From Roseitranquillus sp963776845 (GTDB taxonomy: Bacteria; Pseudomonadota; Alphaproteobacteria; Rhodobacterales; Rhodobacteraceae): a stretch of 64,000 nt of DNA. Positions 17,712-26,178 of this stretch are shown piece after piece (within the stretch, counting starts at the first letter, position 1; the number at the start of each line of letters is the position of its first letter). A program made the position numbers and the translations under genes. The stretch is taken from the NCBI GenBank assembly GCA_963776845.1, contig CAVZOJ010000002.1, forward strand, positions 248,001 through 312,000. The letters run 5' to 3'. The notes beneath the pieces were generated by a model. That model was not told where the DNA came from. It ran no database searches and was given only the letters and a program-made list of their open reading frames with translations.

Positions 17712-19250
17712 ATGACCCATCAGGAACGCAGTCGTAGATCTGGCGGTGGCGCGGCGCGCCGGGCAGCGCGCGGCGGCGTTCAGGTCGAGGCGGCGCGGCT
17801 GCTGGAGCGCGACATTCCGACCCTGGATCTTCTTTCCGAGGAATCGCTGGAGATCATCGAGGCGAACGCCGACACGATACTGCAGGAGATCGGCATTGCC
17901 TTCGTCGAGAACCCCGCCGCGCTCGACCGCTGGCGTGAGGCAGGGGCCGAGGTCGACGGCGATCGGGTCCGGATACCGCGCGGGCTGGCGCGGCAGCTCT
18001 GCAAGACGGCTCCGTCGCGGTTCACGCAACTCGCCCGCAACCCCCTGAACAGCGTGCAAGTCGGCGGCAATTCTCTCGTCTTCGCACCGGTCTACGGGCC
18101 GCCCTTCATCCGAGACCGCGAGGGCGGGCGTCGCTACGCCACGATCGAGGACTTCCGGAAGCTGGTGAAGCTCGGCCAGATGTCGCGCTGGCTGCACCAT
18201 TCCGGCGGGACCGTCTGCGAGCCGACCGACCTGCCGGTCAATAAGCGCCATCTCGACATGCTGCTGACGCACATGACGCTCAGCGACAAGCCGTTCATGG
18301 GCTCGGTGACCGAGCCCGAGCGCGCGCGTGACAGTGTCGCCATGGCCGAGATCCTCTTCGGGCGCGATGTCGTGGCCGAGAACCCCGTGCTGATCTCGTT
18401 GATCAACGTGAACTCGCCGCTGACCTTCGACGCGACGATGGCGGGCGCTCTTGAGGTCTATGCCGCGGCCGGGCAGGCCTGCATCATCTCGCCGTTCATC
18501 GTCGGCGGTGCGATGGCGCCGGTTTCCGTGACCGGGACGCTGACGCAGATCCTGGCCGAGGTGCTGGCAGGCATCGCCTATTCGCAGCTGATCCGGCCCG
18601 GCGCGCCGGTCGTCTTCGGCGCCTTCGTCACCTCGATCGACATGAACTCGGGCGCGCCGACCTTCGGCACGCCTGAGGCGGCACAGGTCACCTACGGCGC
18701 CGGACAACTCGCGCGTCGCCTAGGGCTGCCATACCGGTCCGCTGGCGCCTTCACCGGCGCCAAGCGACCGGACGCGCAGGCGGGCTTCGAAAGCGCGAAT
18801 TCGCTCAACGCGGGGCTGCTTTCCGGCGTCAACTTCATGCTCCACGCCTGCGGCTGGCTCGAAGGCGGGCTCGTAGCGTCGCCCGAGAAGTTCGTCATGG
18901 ATGCCGACCAGCTTGGCATGCTGTCGCGCCTGGCGCGTCGTCCGGCGGCCGACGAGGAGGCGCAAGCGATGGATGCGCTCGCCGAGGTCGGACCCGGCGG
19001 CCACTATCTCGGATGCGGCCACACGCAGCGCCACTATACCGAGGCGTTCTGGAAGAGCGACGTGCTGGATTACCGCCCGTACGAGACCTGGGCGGACAGC
19101 GGCTCTCCCGATACAGAGGCGCTGGCCGCAATCCGCGTCGAGAAGCTGCTGGCACAGTATCAGCAGCCGCATCTCGACGAGGCGACGGCCGAGGCGCTGG
19201 CAGCGTACGTCGCCCGTCGCAAGGAGGAAATGCCCGACGCGTTCGGCTAG
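17712..19250 (+). CDS. MttB-family methyltransferase without pyrrolysine
   Basis: A 512-residue member of the trimethylamine methyltransferase (MttB) superfamily. Recognisable stretches are ATIEDFRKLVKLGQ, SDKPFMGSVTEPERA, PVSVTGTLTQILAEVLAG and VTYGAGQLARRLGLPYRSAG. No in-frame amber codon interrupts it, so it is a non-pyrrolysine homologue. Characterised members demethylate glycine betaine or related quaternary amines and pass the methyl group to a corrinoid protein. No corrinoid protein gene is adjacent, so the partner must lie elsewhere. ATG 17712 is chosen over the upstream alternative at 17688 because family similarity begins later. Confidence 0.83.
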   Translation: MTHQERSRRSGGGAARRAARGGVQVEAARLLERDIPTLDLLSEESLEIIEANADTILQEIGIAFVENPAALDRWREAGAEVDGDRVRIPRGLARQLCKTAPSRFTQLARNPLNSVQVGGNSLVFAPVYGPPFIRDREGGRRYATIEDFRKLVKLGQMSRWLHHSGGTVCEPTDLPVNKRHLDMLLTHMTLSDKPFMGSVTEPERARDSVAMAEILFGRDVVAENPVLISLINVNSPLTFDATMAGALEVYAAAGQACIISPFIVGGAMAPVSVTGTLTQILAEVLAGIAYSQLIRPGAPVVFGAFVTSIDMNSGAPTFGTPEAAQVTYGAGQLARRLGLPYRSAGAFTGAKRPDAQAGFESANSLNAGLLSGVNFMLHACGWLEGGLVASPEKFVMDADQLGMLSRLARRPAADEEAQAMDALAEVGPGGHYLGCGHTQRHYTEAFWKSDVLDYRPYETWADSGSPDTEALAAIRVEKLLAQYQQPHLDEATAEALAAYVARRKEEMPDAFG

Positions 19251-19252
19251 CC

Positions 19253-19540
19253 TCAGCCGATCACGCGCGGGATTAGCCTGATCTCGGCGATCAGGGCGAC
19301 GAGCAATTCGACATGTCTGGCGGGACTGTACGCTGCGTCGCGGGCGCGCCGCGTGGCCTCCACCCGCGACTCTTCCTCGATGAGGGTCGGGATCGCCTTC
19401 TGCGGCGTCGGCAGCGTCTCGGAGCGAACGAGACGGCGCAGATCGCGCTCCCGATTGTAGTCTCGTAGACCGAACCGCGCAGCGCGGATCAGCAGGCGCG
19501 GACGGCGCAGCGTGTTCAGTACCCCCAGAAAGTCGGTCAT
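19253..19540 (-). CDS. DUF6477 family protein
   Basis: A 95-residue protein whose N-terminus, MTDFLGVLNTLRRPRLLIRA, matches the small DUF6477 family found in Rhodobacteraceae. The rest is basic and helical (ARHVELLVALIAEIRLIPRV). No function is known. It is divergent from the DUF6456 gene next door, a pairing common in this group and useful as a taxonomic marker. Confidence 0.72.
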   Translation of the reverse strand: MTDFLGVLNTLRRPRLLIRAARFGLRDYNRERDLRRLVRSETLPTPQKAIPTLIEEESRVEATRRARDAAYSPARHVELLVALIAEIRLIPRVIG

Positions 19541-19765
19541 TGCATGTCCTTTCACGGCTTTGCAGGCGGGAAGGACGTTGTTACAACCTATACGGGTGTT
19601 GCGTTGTGGGCAAAACCGGCGTGCGATAGCTTTCACTTATCTTTAACTCGCGAAAACAGTCTGAAAGCATCAGTTCGCCGTGGAAACCCAAAGGGATGCA
19701 GCAACTTCAAGTTGCGGATCGATGGGGATAACCGGTCCGGTACGGCGAATGGTACGGAGGGCGAC

Positions 19766-20872
19766 GTGACGAAGACGGAGACCGTCGGCAGGCCACTGGC
19801 CTCGCTTCCACCCTGGGTTCCGGCAGCCGCGCGGCACTATCTGGTTCACACCGTGACCGGTCGGTCGATCCGTGAGCTGGCACGCGGGGCCGGGTGCCAC
19901 GCGTCTACGGTTCTGCGTCAGGTCCGAAGGCTCGAGAGCCTGCGTGACGACCCTCTCGTGGATGAGGCGCTGCGGCGTCTTGGTGCATCGCATTTCGCTG
20001 ATTTCAGCGACCGACCGACGAGGGGACATCCCACCATGACCGCTGCCTTCACCCCGCCGGAGACGCCGACCGAGGAAACGCTTGAGCGCGAAGCGCGACG
20101 CGTGCTCCGCCGGCTCAACGAGCCTGGAGCCTGCCTCGCCATCGCCCAGGAGATGGAGAAGGGTGTGGTTGTTCGCGACTCCGCCGACGGCCGGACGGTC
20201 CGCACCGCCGTGCTCGACCGCGAGATCGCCGAGGCGATGGCGCTCAAGGACTGGATCCGTTGCCAGACCCAGGGCCGGATCGCGCGCTACCGCATCACCC
20301 AGGCCGGCCGCGCCGCCCTCAAGCGCCTGATCGCCGAGGACGAGGGCGGACGCCACGGCTTCGAGGAGGCGTCGACGCCCTTCGGCGACCAGCACCGCGA
20401 GTTCGACGCCGACGATCGGCGTCGCGGTGCGCGCTACAACATCGCCGAGAGCCCGCTGACGACCCTGGCCCGGCGCCGAGACAAGGACGGTGAGCCATTC
20501 CTTACCAGCGACCTCGTCGCGGCCGGAGAGCGGCTACGGGAGGATTTCGAGCTTGCGCAGCTCGGCCCGCGGGTCACCCAGAACTGGCAGAAGTTCCTTA
20601 CCGGCGAGCGGCCCGACTTCGCCTCTTCCGAACCCGCCGCGAACGGCTCGGCACGCGCTCGGGACCGGGTCGCGGCCGCCCTGTCCGACCTTGGTCCCGG
20701 CCTCGGCGACGTCGCCTTGCGCTGCTGCTGCTTTCTCGAGGGTCTCGAGATGACGGAGCGGCGGATGGGCTGGTCGGCGCGGTCCGGCAAGATCGTCCTT
20801 CGCATCGCGCTCCAGCGGCTCAAGCGCCACTACGACGAGCGAGAGGACGGCTGGTCCCCGATGATCGGCTGA
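19766..20872 (+). CDS. DUF6456 domain protein with helix-turn-helix
   Basis: The GTG start at 19766 follows an ACGGAGGG ribosome-binding site; the frame is open further upstream without one. The product has 368 residues. The N-terminus contains a helix-turn-helix-like segment (SIRELARGAGCHASTVLRQV), and the C-terminal half reads ESPLTTLARRRDKDGEPFLT, GERLREDFELAQLGPRVTQN and GLEMTERRMGWSARSGKIVL, the DUF6456 signature. It is probably a DNA-binding regulator; its targets are unknown. Confidence 0.78.
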   Translation: MTKTETVGRPLASLPPWVPAAARHYLVHTVTGRSIRELARGAGCHASTVLRQVRRLESLRDDPLVDEALRRLGASHFADFSDRPTRGHPTMTAAFTPPETPTEETLEREARRVLRRLNEPGACLAIAQEMEKGVVVRDSADGRTVRTAVLDREIAEAMALKDWIRCQTQGRIARYRITQAGRAALKRLIAEDEGGRHGFEEASTPFGDQHREFDADDRRRGARYNIAESPLTTLARRRDKDGEPFLTSDLVAAGERLREDFELAQLGPRVTQNWQKFLTGERPDFASSEPAANGSARARDRVAAALSDLGPGLGDVALRCCCFLEGLEMTERRMGWSARSGKIVLRIALQRLKRHYDEREDGWSPMIG

Positions 20873-21717
20873 TACCCCCGTCCGCCCCCAGGACGGATCG
20901 GATAGGCGCCTTCGGGCGCTTTCTCTTCCGCGACGGTCTCGCCAGCCCGCAGCACGATATCAAAGATATCTCGCCACGCGGGACCGTCGCGCATTAAGCT
21001 GGTCTTTGCCCGCACCATCGCATATCCGGCCCGCGCGCTTGCGGAAGGCGGTTCGGAATGGAGAAGATGCGGGAGGTTCTGGCCGGTACCGACAGGAAGC
21101 CCGAGGAGATCGTCCAGAAGGCGCTCTCGGTCATCGCCGACGGCCTCTGGTCCGTCGCCGAGGTCGCAGTGTTGCACCAACTCGGGGTAAAAGGTGGCGC
21201 GGGACCACTGTTCGGGCATCCCGAACGCCTTCCGACTGCCTCGCAGCCAGCGCCTCAGCGGCCACGACAGGCGAGTTGGGGCCGGCCTGACGAAGGCGGT
21301 GGCGACGATCAGGAGGAGATCCACCGCCTCAAGCTGCTTCGACACCCAAGCTCAGCCTCGGCGGCCGATCGAGCTTCCTCACGCTGCCGCTTATGTCGGG
21401 TGAATCAGTCTCACCGATCCGCCGGACACCCTAGGGTGAATCGTGCTTTCTCGCCGCATGCGTCCAGCGCGGACCATCTTCAGCGAAGAAGAGAATTGCG
21501 CTCCGCACGACCCGGTCATGTTCGTGGACTGCCCTTGCTCTTGGCAAAGAACCGCGTGGGACGTGCGCGTCGCTCAGCGTCAAGAGCGCTCGTGATGCGC
21601 CGAACATCGAGGCTGGGGAGACGACCTGAAGCCGACCAATGGGTTCTGAGCGTATGCTTCCGAAAGCTGATAGGGTGCCTGTAGCGCACGCGATTCATCA
21701 GAACTGGGGAGGACAAG
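20873..21717. other. 845-bp gap with no firmly supported gene
   Basis: The stretch lies between DUF6456 and the SBP56 gene. From ATG 21058 the first 45 codons have strong GC at third positions and encode MEKMREVLAGTDRKPEEIVQ, so this may be the start of a decayed gene; the bias fades after about 21200. An opposing open frame (21345-20830) is equally unrecognised. A Shine-Dalgarno-like GGGGAGGACAAG precedes the SBP56 start at 21718. Confidence 0.3.
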
Positions 21718-23115
21718 ATGAACCTGAGACCGGACCCAACATTCTACCCATCGGCCAAGCTGGCCATGGAAGGACCTGTCGAAACCCTTGCCTTCACCCT
21801 GATGCTCAGCCCGGACGGTTCGCAGCCGGACGGGCTCGCCGTCATCGACGTCGATCCGAAGTCCGACAGCTACGGCGCGATCAGGCACAGTGTGTTCATG
21901 CCCAACAAGGGCGACGAGTTTCATCACTTCGGCTGGAACGCGTGCTCTTCGGCGCTGTCGCCGCTGACCGGCCACGCCTTCCTGGAACGCCGCTACCTGA
22001 TCATTCCGGGCATCCGATCCTCGCGCATCTACGTGGTCGACGTGAAGGAGCCGCTCGAGGCCAAGATCCACAAGATCATCGAACCCGAGGAGGTCTTTCG
22101 GAAGACCGGCTACTCGCGCCCGCACACCATCCACTGCGGGCCTGAAGGCATCTACGTCAGCACCCTCGGCGGCGGCGGCAAGGACGGCACCGACGGCCCG
22201 CCGGGCATCTTCATCATGGACTGTGAGACCTTCGAGATTCTCGGCCGCTACGAGATGGACCGGGGCGTGCAGGACAAGCACTACGACTTCTGGTGGAACC
22301 TGCCGCGCGACTACATGGTCAGCTCAGAGTGGGGCCTACCGCCGCAGTACGAGAACGGCATCGTCCCCGAGGACCTTCTGTCCAACAAGTACGGGCACTC
22401 GATCCACTTCTGGGAGCTGCGCGCGCGCCGCAACATCCAGACCATCGACCTCGGCGAGAACCATCAGATGCCGCTTGAGATCCGTCCGGCGCACGATCCG
22501 GCCAAGGAGTACGGGTTCTGTGGCGTCGTCGTGGACACGACCAACCTGCAAGGCGCGATCTTCACCTGGTGGCGCAACAAGGACGGCACCTTTGAGGCGA
22601 AGAAGACGGCCACGATCGACCCGCAGCCAGCCGAGGCCGACGATCTGCCGGAGCTTCTCAAGGGATTCGGCGCGGTGCCGCCGCTCGTCACCGACATCGA
22701 CCTCAGCCTCGACGACCGGTTCCTCTACGTCGCGTGCTGGGGCACGGGCGAGATGCACCAGTACGACGTGAGCGACCCGATGAACCCGAGACTTGCCGGA
22801 AAAGTCGAGATCGGGGGCATCGTCAAGAAAACGCCGCACCCGAACGGCAAGCCCTTCGGCTACGGCCCGCAGATGGTCGAGATCAGCCGCGACGGCAAGC
22901 GGGTCTACTGGACCAACTCGCTCTACTCCACGTGGGACAACCAGTTCTATCCCGAGGGAGGGGCCGCGATGGTCATGGCCAACGTCGGTGAGAACGGTGG
23001 GCTGACGCTGGCCAAAGATTTCTGGGTCGACTTCCCCGAGGGCTATCGAGCGCACCAGATCCGCCTCGAGGGCGGCGACTGTTCGACCGACAGCTTCTGC
23101 TACCCCTCGACCTGA
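21718..23115 (+). CDS. mtoX: Methanethiol oxidase / selenium-binding protein family (SBP56)
   Basis: A 465-residue protein of the SBP56 family, whose bacterial members (MtoX) are copper-dependent methanethiol oxidases yielding formaldehyde, H2S and H2O2. Signature pieces are GDEFHHFGWNACSSAL, GYSRPHTIHCGPEGIYVSTL, YDFWWNLPRDYMVSSEWG, LPLVTDIDLSLDDRFLY-like text and FPEGYRAHQIRLEGGD. The first Cys of the family's WNxCSSC motif is kept and the second is replaced by Ala. No signal peptide is visible, unlike in the periplasmic MtoX of Hyphomicrobium. It is followed one base later by a membrane-protein gene. Confidence 0.88.
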   Translation: MNLRPDPTFYPSAKLAMEGPVETLAFTLMLSPDGSQPDGLAVIDVDPKSDSYGAIRHSVFMPNKGDEFHHFGWNACSSALSPLTGHAFLERRYLIIPGIRSSRIYVVDVKEPLEAKIHKIIEPEEVFRKTGYSRPHTIHCGPEGIYVSTLGGGGKDGTDGPPGIFIMDCETFEILGRYEMDRGVQDKHYDFWWNLPRDYMVSSEWGLPPQYENGIVPEDLLSNKYGHSIHFWELRARRNIQTIDLGENHQMPLEIRPAHDPAKEYGFCGVVVDTTNLQGAIFTWWRNKDGTFEAKKTATIDPQPAEADDLPELLKGFGAVPPLVTDIDLSLDDRFLYVACWGTGEMHQYDVSDPMNPRLAGKVEIGGIVKKTPHPNGKPFGYGPQMVEISRDGKRVYWTNSLYSTWDNQFYPEGGAAMVMANVGENGGLTLAKDFWVDFPEGYRAHQIRLEGGDCSTDSFCYPST

Positions 23116-23116
23116 C

Positions 23117-23785
23117 GTGGAGGCAACGGCGAACGCGGCGGCCCTCTGGTGGGCCGTCGCGGCGATCGGGCTCTATCACGGCCTGAATCCCGGCATGGGC
23201 TGGCCGCTGGCCGTGTCGTCCGCCCTGATGGAACGTCGTGCGGACGCCCTTCCGCCAGCGCTTCTCGCCTTGGCGGCCGGACACTTCGTTTCGATGACGG
23301 TGATCCTGCTGCCATTCTCGCTCATGACCGCGCTCGTCCGCTGGGAAAGTGAGGTTCGTATCGGTGCGGCGCTGATCGTGATCGCGATGGGGGTGTTCCT
23401 GCTGGCATACAATCGCCATCCGCTGTTCCTGTCGCGCGTGCCGCCGTCTCGGCTGGCACTCTGGTCATTCTTGGCGGCACTCGCTCACGGTGCCGGCCTG
23501 ATGCTGGTGCCGATGTATCTCGGAATCTGCCGGGCCGAGGCGCTGGAACCCGGGCACCAGGCCGCGATCTCGCTCATGGCAAGCAACATCTTCACGGCGC
23601 TGCTGGTTGCTGCCGCGCATACTGCCGCGATGATTGTCGCGGGCGGGGCGTTGGCGGCGGCGGTCTATTTCTGGCTCGGCCTCCGCTTCCTGTCGAAGAG
23701 TTGGTTCAACCTCGACCGGCTGTGGGCGCTGACGCTGGTCCTCGTCGGTGTCATGGGGTTGCTTGAAGCGTTCGGTTCGGCCTGA
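23117..23785 (+). CDS. Integral membrane protein linked to SBP56
   Basis: A 222-residue very hydrophobic protein with about six or seven helices, starting at GTG 23117 one base after the SBP56 stop. Conserved-looking polar spots inside membrane segments are GLYHGLNPGMGWPLAVSSAL, AAGHFVSM and AALAHGAGLMLVPMYLGICR, suggesting a metal or small-ligand path (His and Met rich). The tight spacing implies a shared job with the oxidase, perhaps copper delivery or thiol transport. I do not recognise a named family. Confidence 0.7.
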   Translation: MEATANAAALWWAVAAIGLYHGLNPGMGWPLAVSSALMERRADALPPALLALAAGHFVSMTVILLPFSLMTALVRWESEVRIGAALIVIAMGVFLLAYNRHPLFLSRVPPSRLALWSFLAALAHGAGLMLVPMYLGICRAEALEPGHQAAISLMASNIFTALLVAAAHTAAMIVAGGALAAAVYFWLGLRFLSKSWFNLDRLWALTLVLVGVMGLLEAFGSA

Positions 23786-23906
23786 ACGGCAATACGGAAG
23801 TCTGCGCCGAGTGGAGGCGACGTCATCGACGTGCTCGGCGCGGCAGGCAGAACGGCAGCACCGTTTGCACGCTTACCAGCGGCAGCGAACTGCGACGTGC
23901 AGCCCG

Positions 23907-24803
23907 TCAGGCTCCTCCGAAGAGCTCGCCGGAGGTCTTCAGCCGTCGCGCAAGCTCGGATATGTGTGCCGGACCAACCTCGCAGCACCCGCCGACAATG
24001 GTGGCGCCGAGACTTGTCCATGTCTCGGCAAAGCCGGCATAGGCGGCCGGATCGAGGTCTTGTCGGCCCTGCAAGAGGTCGACCGTGGCCCCGATGCGAT
24101 CGAAGGCGTCCGGGATGCCGGTGAACCCATTCGCGTAGGCGCCGAAGACATTCGAGAGGCGGGCGAGGACCGGCAGTCCCTGGGTGATTGCCTCCGGCCT
24201 GGAGCAGTTCAGCAAGAGACCATCGGGCCGAAACTCCTCGACGAGCGGCGCTACCGCCTCCAGCGGCTCGCCTGAGCGAAGCCGCGTGCCATCACCGTCG
24301 TCGACGCTGAGCGCGAGCCAGACCGGCTTGCCGGTGACCCGTGCCCCGAGAAGCCCGCCGCGTGCCTGATCCACCGACGACATTGTCTCCAGCAGATGCA
24401 GGTCGACATAGCGGGAGTGCAGGCGGGCGAGGTGGGCGTAGGTCTCCGCCGCATCCTCCGCCGGCGGCGCCTTGTCGGGTCGATACGAGAAGCCGAGCGG
24501 CCCGAGCGATCCTGCAACAAGACCAGTCCCGTGCGCGTTACGGGCGCGGCAGGCGATCTCGCAGGCGCCGTGGTTGAGTTGGTCCAGGCGCCCGGCAAGC
24601 CCGTGCGCCTCAAGCCGGTCCGGAAGCGCCGAGTAGGTGTTCGTCGTCGCCACCTCCGCGCCTGCCGCGAAGAAGTCGTCATGCACCGCGCGCACAAGGT
24701 CCGGCTCGTCTAGAAGCGCCTGAACGGACCAGAGAGATGTCGCCCGGCCGGCGCGGCGAACGAGTTCCTGGCCCATGCCGCCGTCGAGGATCGTGATGCT
24801 CAT
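23907..24803 (-). CDS. Homocysteine S-methyltransferase family protein
   Basis: A 298-residue single-domain enzyme. The N-terminus is ILDGGMGQELVRR, and the zinc-binding cysteines appear in LLNCSRPEAI and IVGGCCEVGPAHI, as in MmuM and betaine-homocysteine methyltransferase-like proteins. It transfers a methyl group from a sulfonium or similar donor to homocysteine or a related thiol in the cytoplasm. Its proximity to the methanethiol oxidase suggests an organosulfur role, for example handling S-methylmethionine or DMSP-derived thiols. Confidence 0.85.
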   Translation of the reverse strand: MSITILDGGMGQELVRRAGRATSLWSVQALLDEPDLVRAVHDDFFAAGAEVATTNTYSALPDRLEAHGLAGRLDQLNHGACEIACRARNAHGTGLVAGSLGPLGFSYRPDKAPPAEDAAETYAHLARLHSRYVDLHLLETMSSVDQARGGLLGARVTGKPVWLALSVDDGDGTRLRSGEPLEAVAPLVEEFRPDGLLLNCSRPEAITQGLPVLARLSNVFGAYANGFTGIPDAFDRIGATVDLLQGRQDLDPAAYAGFAETWTSLGATIVGGCCEVGPAHISELARRLKTSGELFGGA

Positions 24804-25009
24804 CTCGCGTGTCTCCTAGCCGAACGGAGCGGAAGCGCTCCAAAACTCCAACACCGCCAAGGCGCCGAGTTGGCGCAATTCTGCCTCGTTAGGAGCGTCT
24901 ATCTCAGGTTGCGCCGTCGAGCTGCGAGGGAGTTTGCACGTGATCTACGGGGCGACATGCGGACATCGGCCATGAGCGGAACTCTTCTGACAAATTCAGC
25001 AGCCAAGCC

Positions 25010-25400
25010 GGTCCGATGCGCAGCGTGATATGTTTCGCGGCGTCAAGTTCGAATTGCGCACCAAACGGGTTCCGCCAGCAAGAAGTTTTTCCGATAGACG
25101 GGTGGAAGTCGAAGCCCGCCGCGGTCCAGAGTTGTCGCGCGAGAAGATGGCGGAGGGGATGGGCCTGACGTCAAACCTTCTCCGGGTCGTAAGCCATTGA
25201 TTTGAGGTGCCTCGTGTTTTGGAGCGCGGGCCCAGGCTCCGAAAGGCCTGGTGCGCGCCGTGCGTAGGCCTCCATCGACACGAAGCACACTGGTCCGCCG
25301 CCGCTCCGGGAAATTCGAACACGTTTTTTGCCAGATCGACGCCGATGATGGTACCCTCTCCAATGGATGTCCTCTCCCTCAGATTGCTTTGACACCGCAA
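25010..25400 (-). pseudogene. IS110-family transposase remnant (N-terminal part)
   Basis: The minus strand carries TIIGVDLAKNVFEF, the DEDD-domain start of IS110 transposases, followed in shifted frames by VSMEAYARRAPG. The rest has stops and shifts and no C-terminal Ser domain. About 400 bp remain, and no ends were identified. The surrounding 24804-25473 region has no other gene. Confidence 0.6.
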
Positions 25401-25473
25401 GCTTGGCACATTGCGATGCCGTTAGAGGAGAGCGGCATCCACCCCATCTCTGTCTCCTGCCGAGATGCGCGCT

Positions 25474-25965
25474 CTATGAGCGCCCGCGACGAGAATTGTT
25501 TAATCGAACGAGGCGCTTCATGCCCTCTCCGGTCACCCGCTTGCCGTAGATCATGCCGTAGCTCCGTGCTTCCTGCAGCATGGCGTCGCGCAAGGCGTGC
25601 GTTGCCTCGCGCGAAGGCGCGAGGAAGGCGTTGACAATCGCGCACTCGGCATCCGCGCTATCTGCGACCGGGATGTCGCAATCCTCGGCTAGCCAGCGCT
25701 CGGCGTCCTCGATCCGCGCTGGCATCCAGCCGCCGAAACCAACGGCCCGGCCGCCGTCAAGCTGGATCAGATAGTCTCCCCGGTTGACCTGACCTACCAG
25801 CACGCGCGACCAGCTTCCGAAGCGGAGCTGGGCAAAGGCCGGCGCCCGCATTGTCAGAGTGACCGACAGACTCAGCGCCACGTCTGGCGAGCGATACCGA
25901 GCGGCGCGAAACCGTCCGCTCTCGGCGACGATGACCGGGAGCTCGGGGCCTGAGCCGTTTGGCAT
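25474..25965 (-). CDS. HlyC-like toxin-activating acyltransferase (tentative)
   Basis: About 163 residues from ATG 25965 (an ATG at 26007 is also possible). The central part GDYLIQLDGGRAVGFGGWMP, RIEDAERWLAED and SADAECAIVNAFLAPS follows the spacing of HlyC/RtxC proteins, where SGDxxWxIDxxAP occurs at this point. The C-terminus has YGKRVTGEGMKRLVRL. These enzymes acylate lysines of RTX toxins. I cannot find the N-terminal catalytic His of HlyC, so a GNAT-like relative is possible. It is divergent from the large RTX gene 213 bp away, which supports the assignment. Confidence 0.45.
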   Translation of the reverse strand: MPNGSGPELPVIVAESGRFRAARYRSPDVALSLSVTLTMRAPAFAQLRFGSWSRVLVGQVNRGDYLIQLDGGRAVGFGGWMPARIEDAERWLAEDCDIPVADSADAECAIVNAFLAPSREATHALRDAMLQEARSYGMIYGKRVTGEGMKRLVRLNNSRRGRS

Positions 25966-26178
25966 GGATTTCCCTACCTGCAGCCGCGCACAACATTTGG
26001 TTAACATACAACTACGGCGATTGCGCCGTCACTGTGTCGACAGACTCGGCATCGGAGCGTCACATTACCAGACGACCCATGGCGCTCATCTGAATCAAGG
26101 CAATTCCGCAGCTTCGTCACGGCGGGGCACAGGAAGGGATTCATTCATCAGGGGGCGCCAAACGGCGGATTTCCAGAC

